Part shown: positions 7,732 to 18,492 of the stretch, one piece after another
How the letters are laid out: every line of letters starts with the position of its first letter
Position numbering within the stretch: position 1 is the first letter of the stretch
DNA from: a virus
Length of the DNA: 33,167 nucleotides
Virus record (IMG/VR): IMGVR_UViG_3300027668_001681
Span: 1-33,167 of that record
Reading direction: 5' to 3' (one strand)
Program-made: the position numbers and the translations under genes
The notes under the pieces: generated by a model
The model's input: the letters and a program-made list of their open reading frames with translations, nothing else
Told to the model about the DNA's origin: nothing
The model's database searches: none

Positions 7732-10700
7732 ATGAAAAAGAAGGCAGGACAACCTCCAGTTAATAATATAAAAACTAGTAATTTTTTACCAAGTGTTTTT
7801 CAAACACCTCTTAATAAAAATTGGCTAGACAGTACAATGGATCAAATGGTTTCAAAAGGACCACTTGAAAATATAAACGGATACATTGGAAACAGAGGCG
7901 GAAGAGATGCAACATCAACTGATGATTACATTGATCCTAAATTTCATAAAGCGTTAAGAAAGAAAAATCAATTACAACCTGGTGCTATTTCGTATGACAA
8001 CAGCGGCAACTTAACTAACGCAATTACATTTGATGATGTTGCACATTCTATTAATGAAAACTTTGCTACATATAATTATAATGCAGCATACGGAACCGGC
8101 TTACTTAGTTATACTCCTCCAATTAATATTGATAAACTTGTAAACTACCAGAACTATCGTTGGGTAGAAGAGTTACCTATATACGAAAGTATATGGACAG
8201 GCGCTGAGAAAAACTCAGTTACTATTGCAGAAACCACTTCAGTAATAACAGATGACAATAATACTATTAACATTGAAGAAGGCATGCTTATTAAATTTAC
8301 TGGCAGTGGACAACATGCTGATATAGCAGACGACACATACATAGTAGTTGGCAAACCAGGCAAGTACACTCTACATTTATATTTTAGCGTAGACGGAGCA
8401 ACAGTTACTAGAGTATACAACAACATAACAAAGCATACGCAAACAACTGATGGCGTGTATACTAATTCAAAATTATTAAACGTATTTCCAAATACTGCAA
8501 GCTCTTATTGGACCGCTGGTAAAACTCCGCAAGACTTAGTTACTGCATATAATGCTGACACAACTAGACTTCCTATATTTGATGGATTTAAATTTGCTGA
8601 TGTTAACTCTAATCCAGAACAGTTAATGAAAAATGTATTTGTGAAATTTAAAGATGGAAACGGTGCTACTTGGACACATGCAAGCACAAATGCGTCAGAT
8701 GTATATTCAATAACAATTGATGCAACAACAGGTAACTTAACAATAACATTAGCAACAGCTGCAGAAGAAGCCGCATTAAAATTAGTATCTCCTGGGCCAA
8801 CAATTTCAGGAACTGGCTCTAATTCAGAAGATACAGTAATGTACCACCTAGGACTACCAGTAGTTCCTTTAAAAGATTACATTGTTATTTCAAAAGATGA
8901 TCCAGCACAAACAGCATGGAGTAGAGCAAACCATTGGATTAACATTAGCACAATTAATAAGTTAAAAACATTACTACCAACTTATGATTTTACTGAAGTA
9001 TCAAATGTAAACAGGCATGCAACAAGACCAATTATTGAATATAATTCAGAAATAAATTTATGGAACTCTCCAGAATATAGCACATATACTGCTACTAGCA
9101 AATCACTAAACATTGGAACTGTTGATTGGGGTGTTGGTAGTGAAGCCGAAGCCAACAGCATTACAGATGTTGGCGACACATATGTTTATGTTAATAACCT
9201 TACTGGAAAAGCTGGCAAGCGTTTTACAGTTACATTAGGCGCAGCAACTGAGATTACATTAGGCGGAGACACAACATTTACTATTGCTAATGTTAAAAGT
9301 AGTTATTGGAATGATTGGAAAAATGCAGACGCATTTGTAGAGTCCGGCGTAATTAAATTAGCACAACAAAAAACTAAAATAAATCAATATCCACTGTATA
9401 GATTTTATCAGTGCGAGGCAGTTCCATTAGAAAATATAGATGGAGTTTCATTTAAAGGCGAGAAGATATTTGGATACAAGCAAGGCACAGGCATAGTTGA
9501 TACTGAATTAGGAATTGCATTAAGTTTTAAAGACACACCAAAGGGTGCTGAATTTGAATTTGAAAACTTTATTACAACTAAAAAATATTACAACACATAC
9601 AAACATGTTAAGAATGACAACCTAAGTCATACAAAATCACAATCAGGCTATAGTCTTTTCAAACATAGAGATGTATTAAAAACAACATATATATCAACAA
9701 GTGTTGCCGCAGGTGCAACTGATCATGTGCAGTATGAAGTAACTGCTGCAGACACTCCGTTTGTGATACCAAAAGGAAGAAACAACTGGCGCCCAACACA
9801 AACATATTATATACACTCAGACAGAGTAAGATATACATCAGGTGGCGATCAGTATGCAATTACAACAGCGCACCAGGATGGAGTTAGTCACACAACACGT
9901 GCAGGCACAACTGATTTTATTGAAGTTGGCATAGATCAAATAGTTTATTTTTATAACTTAACAGGCGGTGTTGTAACACATACTGCTGCAGGCGAAGTTA
10001 CTATAACAGTGGACCCAAGTGATGCTACTAAATTTAAAGTAGAATTGAGCGCACTTAGTAACGGTACTATGTTTGATATTATAATTGACGGCAACTTGCT
10101 ACAATCATTTATTGCTACTGAGAAGTGGGATCATTTGTATCACCAAGTTACGGTTAATGGAAAATTAGAAGAAGCTTGCAAATCAGTTAGCAATACTTCA
10201 ATAAGCATTGATGAAAGTGTATTAGCAGTTGGCGACATTATTGACTTACGTTGGAACAACAACGACCTTACAAACAAAACAACTAACACAAGTATGCCAG
10301 ACATACACAAACACAACGTGCATAATAAGATGATGGAAACATTTACATTAAGCGAAACAATGGACCACTGGTCTGATAAGCTAAACACAATGCACGGCTT
10401 TGATGGCAATACATTTGATGAAAACAACTATGCAAGTATTCCAACATGTGTACATGGTGGAACTATATTCATGTACGAAGATGGTAGCATAATGAATGAC
10501 ATCAACTATTCTAATAACAAATTAAGTATAACAGGTTCACTAAGTGAACAAGCAAATGAATTTGTAGCATTTAGAAATAGAGTAGCTGCGCAAGCAAGAA
10601 GAGTATACGGAGTTGACGGAGCTACAAGCATACAAGAATTAACTAATAAAGTAATTGACAATGTTACTAGAAATAGATTTGATACAGGAATGTACAAAGA

Positions 10701-13700
10701 GTCTAACATGCTTTATACGCAAACTGATACTACACAATCGTGGGATGTAACTGATTTAACAACAACTTCATTCAGAACAGGTTATACATTTAACGGCGAT
10801 GTTAATATTAGAGACCACGGATACGTTTACTTAACAGAATGGAATGGTTCTTATCAATGTAAAAAACTTCTTTTAAAAGATAAAGACTATGATATAATTG
10901 GTAACTTTATTATTATGAAGAAAGCATTTGCAGCATTAGACCCAACGTTGCTAACAGCACCTAAACTAGAACTTGTCTTTACACAAATGGACAGTGGTTC
11001 ATATGTTCCACCTAGCATGGTGAAACTTGGATTAGCATATGGTACTGAACCTCAAATACTTTCAAACACATTATACACACATGATGGTGTGCAAATAGAT
11101 ATAACTGGTAAAAATATTGAAAACGCTCAAGCAGGCGCTGCATTTGATCCTGTTAATGCAGTAATATTTGAAATGGAAAAGCGCATATATGCTGGACTAG
11201 TTAAAGAAGATAGCATGTACATTGACTTATATGGTCGAGCTGGAATAGAAAGATATAATTCTACAGTAGACTTTATACCAACACCACAAAACAACACATG
11301 GTTTACATTAAATGATTTAGACAACTATTTAGAAAAACATTATTACCAGTGGGCAAACCTTAATAAAATTACAAGTTTAAATACATCTGGATATTATGAT
11401 GCAGCTGATCCATTTACATGGAACTATAGTACAATATCATTGTTAGGCACTGATAAATTGCCCGGACATTACAAGGGTGCATACACACATATATTTGGAA
11501 CAACCACTCCACACATTACACCATGGCACATGCTAGGGCATGGATTTAAGCCAAGTTGGTGGGACGATCATTATAGCTGGAAAGATACTGCAAATGGTGG
11601 TGACGATGCAAAACGAGCAGCACTAATTGACGCATTGAAAAAAGGTATAGTATCAAAGCCAACAGCAGGCAACACAGTACAGGTTGTAGCTAATGCAAGA
11701 AACACATGGGACTGGGCTACTAAATGCCCAGTAACAACAGCAGGCGTCTTAGCCGATCCTAGTATAGTATTAGGCATGCCAGCAAATGTAGACAAGGCAG
11801 CAAACTTTGTGTTTGGCGATTGGGGACCAGTTGAGCAAATGTGGAGAACTAATGCAATTGGCCAAGCAATGACAGTTGATGCTATAATAAAATTAGTACC
11901 CGGCAAAGCATGGACAAACTTTTTCCAACCTGGCTTTATTTCTCAATACGGTAATGTTGTAAAAAATACAACTCGTTACTCAGGCATGTTAGCATCAAGT
12001 AATCAATATAAAATGCCAGGAGAGATATATGGAAATTCTGTTACTAGCATAGATGTTATTAATACAAACGATGACAGACCAGGTACACTAGAAGCAACAG
12101 GCTCACTTAAAATTATGGATGATTATGAAAGTACTATTGCTACAGCAACATATAGACTTAATGAATATCCAGCAGCTACTGGTTCTATTAGAAGTATTAG
12201 TGTAACTGACCGTGGACTTGATTTTACTGGAACTCCGGTGGTAGCATACGTAGGCACAACAGGAGCAGCAACAGGACTTAGTATTGATGTAACACTTGCA
12301 GAAGTTCCATTTGTAGCTAACGGTATTGCTCAAGCACAGTATAATTACATAAAGAGAAATCAACATAACGTTAGTCAAACAGAATTATATAAAAATTTAA
12401 CAACTAAGCTACAACAAAAGTTATGCGGATTTACTAGTAAACATTTATTAGACTTGTCAGCAGAAAGTAGTTTAACTGGTGACTTTGAATTAGGTGAAGG
12501 CGACTTTAATATTGCAATGTACAGAGGTGCAGTTACAGATTCATTAACAGCAAGTGCAGTATTTGTTAAGAAAACACTAACTGGTTATTCAGTAACAGGC
12601 GTTAGCAACAACAATAGAGAGTTTAAATTCTTAGAACCAAATCTAGTTAATGCAGTAGATTATAATACTGTAACTATTTCAGATCAACAAATAAGAAGAT
12701 ATAATAAATTCGTAACAACTGCAAGCATAGCAGAGTACGACACAGTATTCCAAAAAGTACAAGACACCTATAACTTCCTCAGAGGATATTGGGAATGGAT
12801 GCGTGTCAGTGGATACACAACTCAATATGATGGCGACAGCATAGCATCAGCATTTGTTACATGGTCGCTTACAGCAGAAGTAGGCAATGTATACATTTTA
12901 CAAATTGGCAGAGAAGTAAAATTCAAACCAACACATGGTCATGTATATGAATATAACCAATTAAGTTATAATGGTAACGGTGTACTTTCAACAGACAGCG
13001 GAACAATACAAAATAAAGATTTAAGTATATCACGTGCAGATGGCACAGTATCGCTTCAAACAAAGAATGCGGAATTCTTTGGAAGTATTACTAGTGCAAT
13101 ATTAGATTACGAACATGTTATTATATTTGAAAATAAAACAACACAAGGTATACATTTATTTGATGACGTTAAGAACAGACGTCAGACAAGATTATTATTA
13201 CGTGGACAGCGTACACAAAACTGGACAGGTGAAAAGAAAGCACCTGGTTACTTAGTATCTGATAATACAATTATTCAGAACTTTGACAGTGCAGTACAAA
13301 GTATAGACGACATGTACAGAACAGATGTAAATGAATTTAATGCATCATTTTCTAAAGCAAAAGATTTAACAATAGGAAATATAGACGGTACAATGCTTGA
13401 TGGCTTAGGGCTTGATAAGAACGTACTTACAAATTTCTATCAAGGAATGATTAAAGACAAGGGTACTAAAAATGCTATTGAACATATTGGTAAGAGTAGA
13501 TTATTAGATGGTGATGCAACAACAGTATCAGTGTACGAACAGTATATGTTTAGACAATCAGAACTTGGTAACAACGACATGGAAGATCCACTTGAGATAG
13601 AAATAGTTTCTAAAGATATTAATTCATCTCCACAAACAGTTTCGCTTGCCTCTTCTGGAACAAATGCTAATACAATTTATACAACAAGTAAAAAGATTAT

Positions 13701-16700
13701 TAACGACAAAGCCATTACATTTGAAACAAAGAGTTACAAAGATTCAGATTCAGATATACTCACAGGTGGCGAACCACTTGAAAATGAAACAAGATATCAT
13801 ATTGCAGATGCATTTCAATTAAGTACTGTGTTTGATAGTACTGCTAACTATGCAATTATTCCAACTTGGAATAGTTATACAAGTTATAAGAAAGGCGATC
13901 AAGTAAGACATGAAGGTAAATTATTAGAATGTACAGTAGATTATACTGGACTAACTGAGCAATCTTCTACTATAATACTTGACGGTACAGTTTCTTTCCC
14001 ATCATTTGTATATAACACTGTAGCAAACATTGCAGGCACAACTGTCACATTACAAAAGCAACAACTAGAATACAGTAATATTGTTGCAACTGGTACAGTT
14101 TCAAACCCTACACTAATGCCAGGCGCTGTATTAATTATTGACGGAGCAAGTATTCCGTTTAGTAAAAGTACAGATGTTCCAACAGTATCCGAAATGCCAT
14201 ACTTACAAGGCATATCAGGACCTGTTGCATTTTCAAATGTTACAGGAAAAACTATTTCAATTACAATTGATCCAGATGGGACTGGTACATCACCAGTAAC
14301 GACAGCTATTGACTTTGATACAACACCATCAGACGTGGTTGAAAACTTTACAGGTGTATTAAACAAAACAGACTTTATAATAGCACAAGCATTAACAGGC
14401 AGTACATACAGCGTAGGCAGTGTTACAATAGATGGTGCAAACGAAACTGGGTATACTGTAAGTGGGCAGGATATTATATTTACATCAGCACCAATTGCCG
14501 GCGCAGCTATTGTAATTACCTTAGTACATTTACCACATCAGAAAACTGATATAGAGATTAGAGATAAAATAAATGCAGCAGGTATTGCTAGTTTTGCAGC
14601 ATCTATAGTAGATGTAAGTGGAGTTAATGTATTAAAATTAATATATACTACATCTCATGTAGATGCTATATTAAAAATTGAACCAGGTGCAACAAATGCT
14701 GATTTAGGATTTAATATAGCAGGACAAGAAGACACTCCAACAAGTGTATTAATTGCTACACCACAGGCATTAACTTTAGCAGAAATTAAAGATGCAATAA
14801 ATGCAGTAGCAAACGTTAATGCATTGGTACCAGCATTAACAAAAATAACAGCCTCAGCACCAGGACAATATTTAATATTAACAAGTACTAATCGTACAGC
14901 AGCAAACTTAATAGTAACAGGCGCAGGTGCCACTACTGTTGGGTTAACAGGTGCAAGTGGCTCCGCAGTTGGAAATTATCCATATGTTGAAACACCTGTA
15001 AATGTTCCGGCAGACATGGGATATGCAGTTGCTAGAATACAAGAAGAATTAGTAGCACAATCACTTGATTCAATAGTTAGTGCAACAGTTGTACAAAACA
15101 GAATTAGAATAACATCAACAGCAACAACGCTAACAATGGGAACAACTACATTTAATACTTTAGCTGGTCTCGAAACAGGTACAGTGACTTCAGCAGAAAG
15201 TACTATTGTAAATGTATTTGACACAGCTAACTGGATTGATGTAGCAGTTGACCCAGCATTATATAACATACTAGTAACTGATGATAGTAATTTTGAAGTT
15301 GAAACATCGGGAACTATTGTTACTAAGTTTTGGGGCTGGAACGTATTACAAGTGCAAAACAATCTAACACCATTGTATACAAAGAGTACACCTAACATAA
15401 CTGAAACATTTGTTGGTGATGCAACAACCACTGTGTTCACAACAGTGTCTGATGTGTCAGCTACTACGTACAGCATACAGGCTGTGGTTGTAGATAGTGT
15501 GCCTCAGGTCGTAACAACCGACTTTACAGTAAGTGGACAAGTAATTACATTTATAACAGCTCCCGCAGCAACCGCTGTTATCCAAGTTACAATGAAACAT
15601 GCTACAACAATAGGATGTGGTATTTGTGCAGGCACATCAAGTAAAGATGGAAATGATGCTGAAATAACTACTAACGTAGCACACGGGTTGCAAGTAGGTG
15701 ATTATGTACAATTATTAAACACAACCACTACACCTAAGATTGATGGCATACACAAAGTAACAAAGATTAGTGCAAACACATCAATATTTTATATAGATGA
15801 ATACATTGAATCATGTGGTAATGCTGTATCTGTACTGCCTTTAGTTACAACTAGATTCGCAGACACAGCTGCAATGAATGCTACATATACAAATCCACGT
15901 TGGTATTTAGAAGTAGACAAACTTGTATGGGCTTCTAGGACAGTACTTACATCAGGCGCTGAAGCAACACGCGGTACGTATGTACGTAAAACTAAAATTG
16001 ATCCAAATGGAACTAGTACAATTCCTGATACATTTACATTTGTAAGAGACACAACAAGACGACCTACTAACAAAGACATTGACAGTATTGTAATTTATAA
16101 CCATGCTGACAACAGAGCTAAAGCACAACTAGAAGTTTGGGATCCAATAAGAAAGATCATTCCAGGTATTGCTAGTCAAAACTTAGATTATAGTAACAGT
16201 GCAGATAACGCAATTTATACACACTCAACTGATATAACACATTTAGTTGACGAAGATACATCATGGGGCGAAGACCAAATAGGAACCAGATGGTGGGATT
16301 TATCTACAGTAAGATATTATGATTACGACCAAGGATCTTCTTCTTATAAAGCATCCACGTGGGGTAAGCTATACCCAGGTAGTAGTGTAGATGTATACGA
16401 ATGGATTAAGTCAACAGTTGCACCAGATGATTATGCAGCAGCAGTTGAAAAGAATACTGAGATGTTTGGAACAGTAGCAACTGGCACAGCGTTCAGTGTG
16501 TACAACAGCCTTACAGAAGAAAACTTATATTACTACACATCAGTAGAAGAATGGAACCCACGAACAAGTTCATACATAGATGTATATTATTATTGGGTGA
16601 AAAACAAAACAACAACTACAGATACGAGAACATTGTCTGCAGCAGATGTAGCAAACATAATTAAAGATCCTACAGCAAACGGCGTAAGTTGGTTTGCAGT

Positions 16701-18447
16701 AATTAGCAGTAATGAATTTATTATTGACAATATTAGTTACTACATTGAAGATAAGAATACAGTATTACAAATTAATAAAAAGGGTGACAAATATAAGTCA
16801 CACAATGAATGGACACTGATTGCAGAATCAAATGATATAATTCCTGAGTACTATATAAATCGTATGAAGCGTAACCTAGCTGGTAGAACTGATACTAAAC
16901 TTAGAATACCTTTTAGTTCATTACACAGATTTAATAAGTATGGAGATGATTTAGATATTGGACAAGCATGGTTTAATGATTTATCTGATGCAAGGCGTAA
17001 TGCAGTTATAACAATTAACAGTTTATTGCAATATGTAAACCTTGACCAAGCATATAAGAATACATGGGATAGAACATTGGTTGCAAACAACTTCCCAACA
17101 GTATTATGGAACTGGCATGATTACAAACTAGAATCATACACCGGAACTATTAATCATACATTACAAATTGGTGCTTACTCTCAGCTAGCTAATATAAATA
17201 GAGATAGGCATTTAGTTGTAAAAATTCCTGTATTTGATAGAGATGTTCAACTTGACAGAAGTGAGATTTATGCTTATAATACAGTTACAAAACTGTGGGA
17301 TTTAGTACACAAGAGAAATGTAACAGTTCAGTTTAATGTTAGCTTGCTATCATTAGAAGGTGGATGGGACCAGGGCGCATGGGATACTGCAGGTTGGGAC
17401 CAAGCAGACTTATCAGAATATTGGGAAACATTAATTACAGCATTGCACAAAGATATATTTGTTCAATACAACATTGGTGAAATGAACACGTTCTTCTTTA
17501 GTGTTGTTAAGTATATACTTGCTAGCTTTGCTCAAACAAACTGGATTAGAAAAACAGCATATGTTCAATTAGAATTTAATAATACAATAGATACAAAAAC
17601 TAGAAAGTATAAGAAAGATAAAACTAATAGTGCAATAGGTTATATCCAAGAAGTTAAGCCCTTTCATACAAAAATTAGTACAACCACAAACAAGTATTTT
17701 CATAGAGATACAGTTGGACTAACATTAACTGAAACACCACAAACAGTTATATCTGTTAAACATTTTGATATTGATGCTGCATTCGGCGGCACAACATATA
17801 CAGCTGAAGCATTTGGAACTGATACTGCTACAACAACATTAACCGGTGGTGACTTTACTACTAACCACACTAACACAGATATTGTTAGTGGTGTTGGATA
17901 TAACAGCCCAGAGTACTTTAACTATACAACAGATGGAACAAACAGAAATAGTTTAGTAGAAATTAAACCACTAGAGTTATTAAGAATTAATGTGCAGACT
18001 AACACAGCAGGCAGTACACACAACACTGCTTCGAGAACATTTGCACACATACAAGATGCAAGCGGGTATGTGAGAACATACGCATTGTTAGAATCTAAAG
18101 AAGCAGCACTAGCTGCTGATTTAACTATAGTTGCAACAAGCATAAGTGTAGCAAGTACATCAAACTTTGATGATACTGGAATTGCGTATGTTGGTGGTGA
18201 ACTAATAGAATATATAAAAGAAAATTCAACGACACTCAATGTTTTAAAACGTGGAGTAGCAGGAACATTTGCTACAGCAGCAAGTACAGGAACCTCAATA
18301 ACACAAGTTAACACAGCAGAACTTACGTTTGCTAATGAGATTCCAAGTGCGCCACAGTACAATGCATTAAGTGATACGATTTTAAATAGCCCAGGCTCAA
18401 CAATAGCACAAGAGTTGCTTAATTTAGGCAAGGGTATTGAATTATAA
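7732..18447 (+). CDS. Giant virion structural protein (gp7-position baseplate/tail protein, 3,571 aa)
   Basis: A single open frame of 10.7 kb starts one base after gp6, where T4 has gp7, and is very probably a baseplate/tail structural protein. The N-terminal 150 residues (NKNWLDSTMDQMVSKGPLEN, NGYIGNRGG, YQNYRWVEELP) resemble large structural proteins of marine myophages. Residues about 1110-1130 hold a LYTHDGVQIDI segment and residues 1245-1278 a tryptophan/histidine-rich block (LPGHYKGAYTHIFG, TPWHMLGHGF, PSWW). Residues 2204-2266 and 2558-2623 are two copies of a short beta module, and 2273-2484 three tandem repeats resembling flagellar hook IN motifs. WDQGAWDTAGWDQ lies near 3211. The C-terminus has a GGELIEYI...LKRG segment (about 3485-3510) and ends STIAQELLNLGKGIEL. 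T4 gp7 is only about 1,030 residues, so homology to gp7 is unproven; position is the main argument. Confidence 0.75.
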   Translation: MKKKAGQPPVNNIKTSNFLPSVFQTPLNKNWLDSTMDQMVSKGPLENINGYIGNRGGRDATSTDDYIDPKFHKALRKKNQLQPGAISYDNSGNLTNAITFDDVAHSINENFATYNYNAAYGTGLLSYTPPINIDKLVNYQNYRWVEELPIYESIWTGAEKNSVTIAETTSVITDDNNTINIEEGMLIKFTGSGQHADIADDTYIVVGKPGKYTLHLYFSVDGATVTRVYNNITKHTQTTDGVYTNSKLLNVFPNTASSYWTAGKTPQDLVTAYNADTTRLPIFDGFKFADVNSNPEQLMKNVFVKFKDGNGATWTHASTNASDVYSITIDATTGNLTITLATAAEEAALKLVSPGPTISGTGSNSEDTVMYHLGLPVVPLKDYIVISKDDPAQTAWSRANHWINISTINKLKTLLPTYDFTEVSNVNRHATRPIIEYNSEINLWNSPEYSTYTATSKSLNIGTVDWGVGSEAEANSITDVGDTYVYVNNLTGKAGKRFTVTLGAATEITLGGDTTFTIANVKSSYWNDWKNADAFVESGVIKLAQQKTKINQYPLYRFYQCEAVPLENIDGVSFKGEKIFGYKQGTGIVDTELGIALSFKDTPKGAEFEFENFITTKKYYNTYKHVKNDNLSHTKSQSGYSLFKHRDVLKTTYISTSVAAGATDHVQYEVTAADTPFVIPKGRNNWRPTQTYYIHSDRVRYTSGGDQYAITTAHQDGVSHTTRAGTTDFIEVGIDQIVYFYNLTGGVVTHTAAGEVTITVDPSDATKFKVELSALSNGTMFDIIIDGNLLQSFIATEKWDHLYHQVTVNGKLEEACKSVSNTSISIDESVLAVGDIIDLRWNNNDLTNKTTNTSMPDIHKHNVHNKMMETFTLSETMDHWSDKLNTMHGFDGNTFDENNYASIPTCVHGGTIFMYEDGSIMNDINYSNNKLSITGSLSEQANEFVAFRNRVAAQARRVYGVDGATSIQELTNKVIDNVTRNRFDTGMYKESNMLYTQTDTTQSWDVTDLTTTSFRTGYTFNGDVNIRDHGYVYLTEWNGSYQCKKLLLKDKDYDIIGNFIIMKKAFAALDPTLLTAPKLELVFTQMDSGSYVPPSMVKLGLAYGTEPQILSNTLYTHDGVQIDITGKNIENAQAGAAFDPVNAVIFEMEKRIYAGLVKEDSMYIDLYGRAGIERYNSTVDFIPTPQNNTWFTLNDLDNYLEKHYYQWANLNKITSLNTSGYYDAADPFTWNYSTISLLGTDKLPGHYKGAYTHIFGTTTPHITPWHMLGHGFKPSWWDDHYSWKDTANGGDDAKRAALIDALKKGIVSKPTAGNTVQVVANARNTWDWATKCPVTTAGVLADPSIVLGMPANVDKAANFVFGDWGPVEQMWRTNAIGQAMTVDAIIKLVPGKAWTNFFQPGFISQYGNVVKNTTRYSGMLASSNQYKMPGEIYGNSVTSIDVINTNDDRPGTLEATGSLKIMDDYESTIATATYRLNEYPAATGSIRSISVTDRGLDFTGTPVVAYVGTTGAATGLSIDVTLAEVPFVANGIAQAQYNYIKRNQHNVSQTELYKNLTTKLQQKLCGFTSKHLLDLSAESSLTGDFELGEGDFNIAMYRGAVTDSLTASAVFVKKTLTGYSVTGVSNNNREFKFLEPNLVNAVDYNTVTISDQQIRRYNKFVTTASIAEYDTVFQKVQDTYNFLRGYWEWMRVSGYTTQYDGDSIASAFVTWSLTAEVGNVYILQIGREVKFKPTHGHVYEYNQLSYNGNGVLSTDSGTIQNKDLSISRADGTVSLQTKNAEFFGSITSAILDYEHVIIFENKTTQGIHLFDDVKNRRQTRLLLRGQRTQNWTGEKKAPGYLVSDNTIIQNFDSAVQSIDDMYRTDVNEFNASFSKAKDLTIGNIDGTMLDGLGLDKNVLTNFYQGMIKDKGTKNAIEHIGKSRLLDGDATTVSVYEQYMFRQSELGNNDMEDPLEIEIVSKDINSSPQTVSLASSGTNANTIYTTSKKIINDKAITFETKSYKDSDSDILTGGEPLENETRYHIADAFQLSTVFDSTANYAIIPTWNSYTSYKKGDQVRHEGKLLECTVDYTGLTEQSSTIILDGTVSFPSFVYNTVANIAGTTVTLQKQQLEYSNIVATGTVSNPTLMPGAVLIIDGASIPFSKSTDVPTVSEMPYLQGISGPVAFSNVTGKTISITIDPDGTGTSPVTTAIDFDTTPSDVVENFTGVLNKTDFIIAQALTGSTYSVGSVTIDGANETGYTVSGQDIIFTSAPIAGAAIVITLVHLPHQKTDIEIRDKINAAGIASFAASIVDVSGVNVLKLIYTTSHVDAILKIEPGATNADLGFNIAGQEDTPTSVLIATPQALTLAEIKDAINAVANVNALVPALTKITASAPGQYLILTSTNRTAANLIVTGAGATTVGLTGASGSAVGNYPYVETPVNVPADMGYAVARIQEELVAQSLDSIVSATVVQNRIRITSTATTLTMGTTTFNTLAGLETGTVTSAESTIVNVFDTANWIDVAVDPALYNILVTDDSNFEVETSGTIVTKFWGWNVLQVQNNLTPLYTKSTPNITETFVGDATTTVFTTVSDVSATTYSIQAVVVDSVPQVVTTDFTVSGQVITFITAPAATAVIQVTMKHATTIGCGICAGTSSKDGNDAEITTNVAHGLQVGDYVQLLNTTTTPKIDGIHKVTKISANTSIFYIDEYIESCGNAVSVLPLVTTRFADTAAMNATYTNPRWYLEVDKLVWASRTVLTSGAEATRGTYVRKTKIDPNGTSTIPDTFTFVRDTTRRPTNKDIDSIVIYNHADNRAKAQLEVWDPIRKIIPGIASQNLDYSNSADNAIYTHSTDITHLVDEDTSWGEDQIGTRWWDLSTVRYYDYDQGSSSYKASTWGKLYPGSSVDVYEWIKSTVAPDDYAAAVEKNTEMFGTVATGTAFSVYNSLTEENLYYYTSVEEWNPRTSSYIDVYYYWVKNKTTTTDTRTLSAADVANIIKDPTANGVSWFAVISSNEFIIDNISYYIEDKNTVLQINKKGDKYKSHNEWTLIAESNDIIPEYYINRMKRNLAGRTDTKLRIPFSSLHRFNKYGDDLDIGQAWFNDLSDARRNAVITINSLLQYVNLDQAYKNTWDRTLVANNFPTVLWNWHDYKLESYTGTINHTLQIGAYSQLANINRDRHLVVKIPVFDRDVQLDRSEIYAYNTVTKLWDLVHKRNVTVQFNVSLLSLEGGWDQGAWDTAGWDQADLSEYWETLITALHKDIFVQYNIGEMNTFFFSVVKYILASFAQTNWIRKTAYVQLEFNNTIDTKTRKYKKDKTNSAIGYIQEVKPFHTKISTTTNKYFHRDTVGLTLTETPQTVISVKHFDIDAAFGGTTYTAEAFGTDTATTTLTGGDFTTNHTNTDIVSGVGYNSPEYFNYTTDGTNRNSLVEIKPLELLRINVQTNTAGSTHNTASRTFAHIQDASGYVRTYALLESKEAALAADLTIVATSISVASTSNFDDTGIAYVGGELIEYIKENSTTLNVLKRGVAGTFATAASTGTSITQVNTAELTFANEIPSAPQYNALSDTILNSPGSTIAQELLNLGKGIEL
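14341..14529 (+). repeat. Dispersed beta module, copy 1 (giant protein residues 2204-2266)
   Basis: The module runs F-T-G-x-L-x-x-T-D-F-x-x-A-Q-A-L, then a VTIDGANE turn, Y-T-V-S-G-Q-x-I-x-F-x-x-A-P and a V-I-T-L strand. Bases 14345-14391 match 21308-21354 in another gene at 45 of 47 positions, so this is a DNA-level repeat as well as a protein motif. Confidence 0.8.
14548..15183 (+). repeat. Three tandem hook-IN-like repeats in the giant protein
   Basis: Residues about 2273-2484 hold three units. Each has a helix (IEIRDKINAAG; LAEIKDAINAV; AVARIQEELVAQ), a hydrophobic strand (LKLIYTTS; YLILTSTN; RIRITSTA) and a closing segment (ADLGF; TTVGLTG; LAGLETG). This helix plus LTS-x-x-x-G plan recalls the IN motif of flagellar hook-associated proteins. 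The repeat is visible by eye; the family name is an inference. Confidence 0.55.
15403..15600 (+). repeat. Dispersed beta module, copy 2 (giant protein residues 2558-2623)
   Basis: The plan is as in copy 1: ETFVGDATTTVFTTV, YSIQAVVVDSVPQ, FTVSGQVITFITAPAA, IQVTMKH. Its 3' half is close to the copy in the gene at 20143-21600 (15532-15560 against 21430-21458, 27 of 29 bases identical), while its 5' half is not. Confidence 0.75.
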
Positions 18448-18464
18448 TACTATTTAATATTTTG

Positions 18465-18472
18465 TATAAATA
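18465..18472 (+). promoter_or_regulatory. Late promoter box TATAAATA
   Basis: A perfect T4 late box lies in the 45 bp gap after the giant gene and 20 bp before the next ATG. The expected start site falls just at the AAGGA (18479-18483) that serves as ribosome binding site. The box is followed by GTGTAT, as at 21631. Confidence 0.75.
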
Positions 18473-18492
18473 GTGTATAAGGAATAGGAATA

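Noticed and set aside
17193-17200. TATAAATA inside the giant gene
   Set aside because: It lies in coding sequence with no gene start within 1 kb downstream on the plus strand; in A+T-rich coding DNA such a match is expected by chance.
17922-18431. Long minus-strand open frame (169 codons) inside the giant gene
   Set aside because: It lies wholly antisense to a clear coding region, its protein is a Val/Ser/Ala-rich low-complexity string, and it has no ribosome binding site. The same holds for those at 13941-14366 and 14976-15476.
18448-18464. Possible terminator hairpin after the giant gene
   Set aside because: Only a four-base A/T stem can be drawn in this stretch and there is no G+C stem or U-run; not supportable as a terminator.
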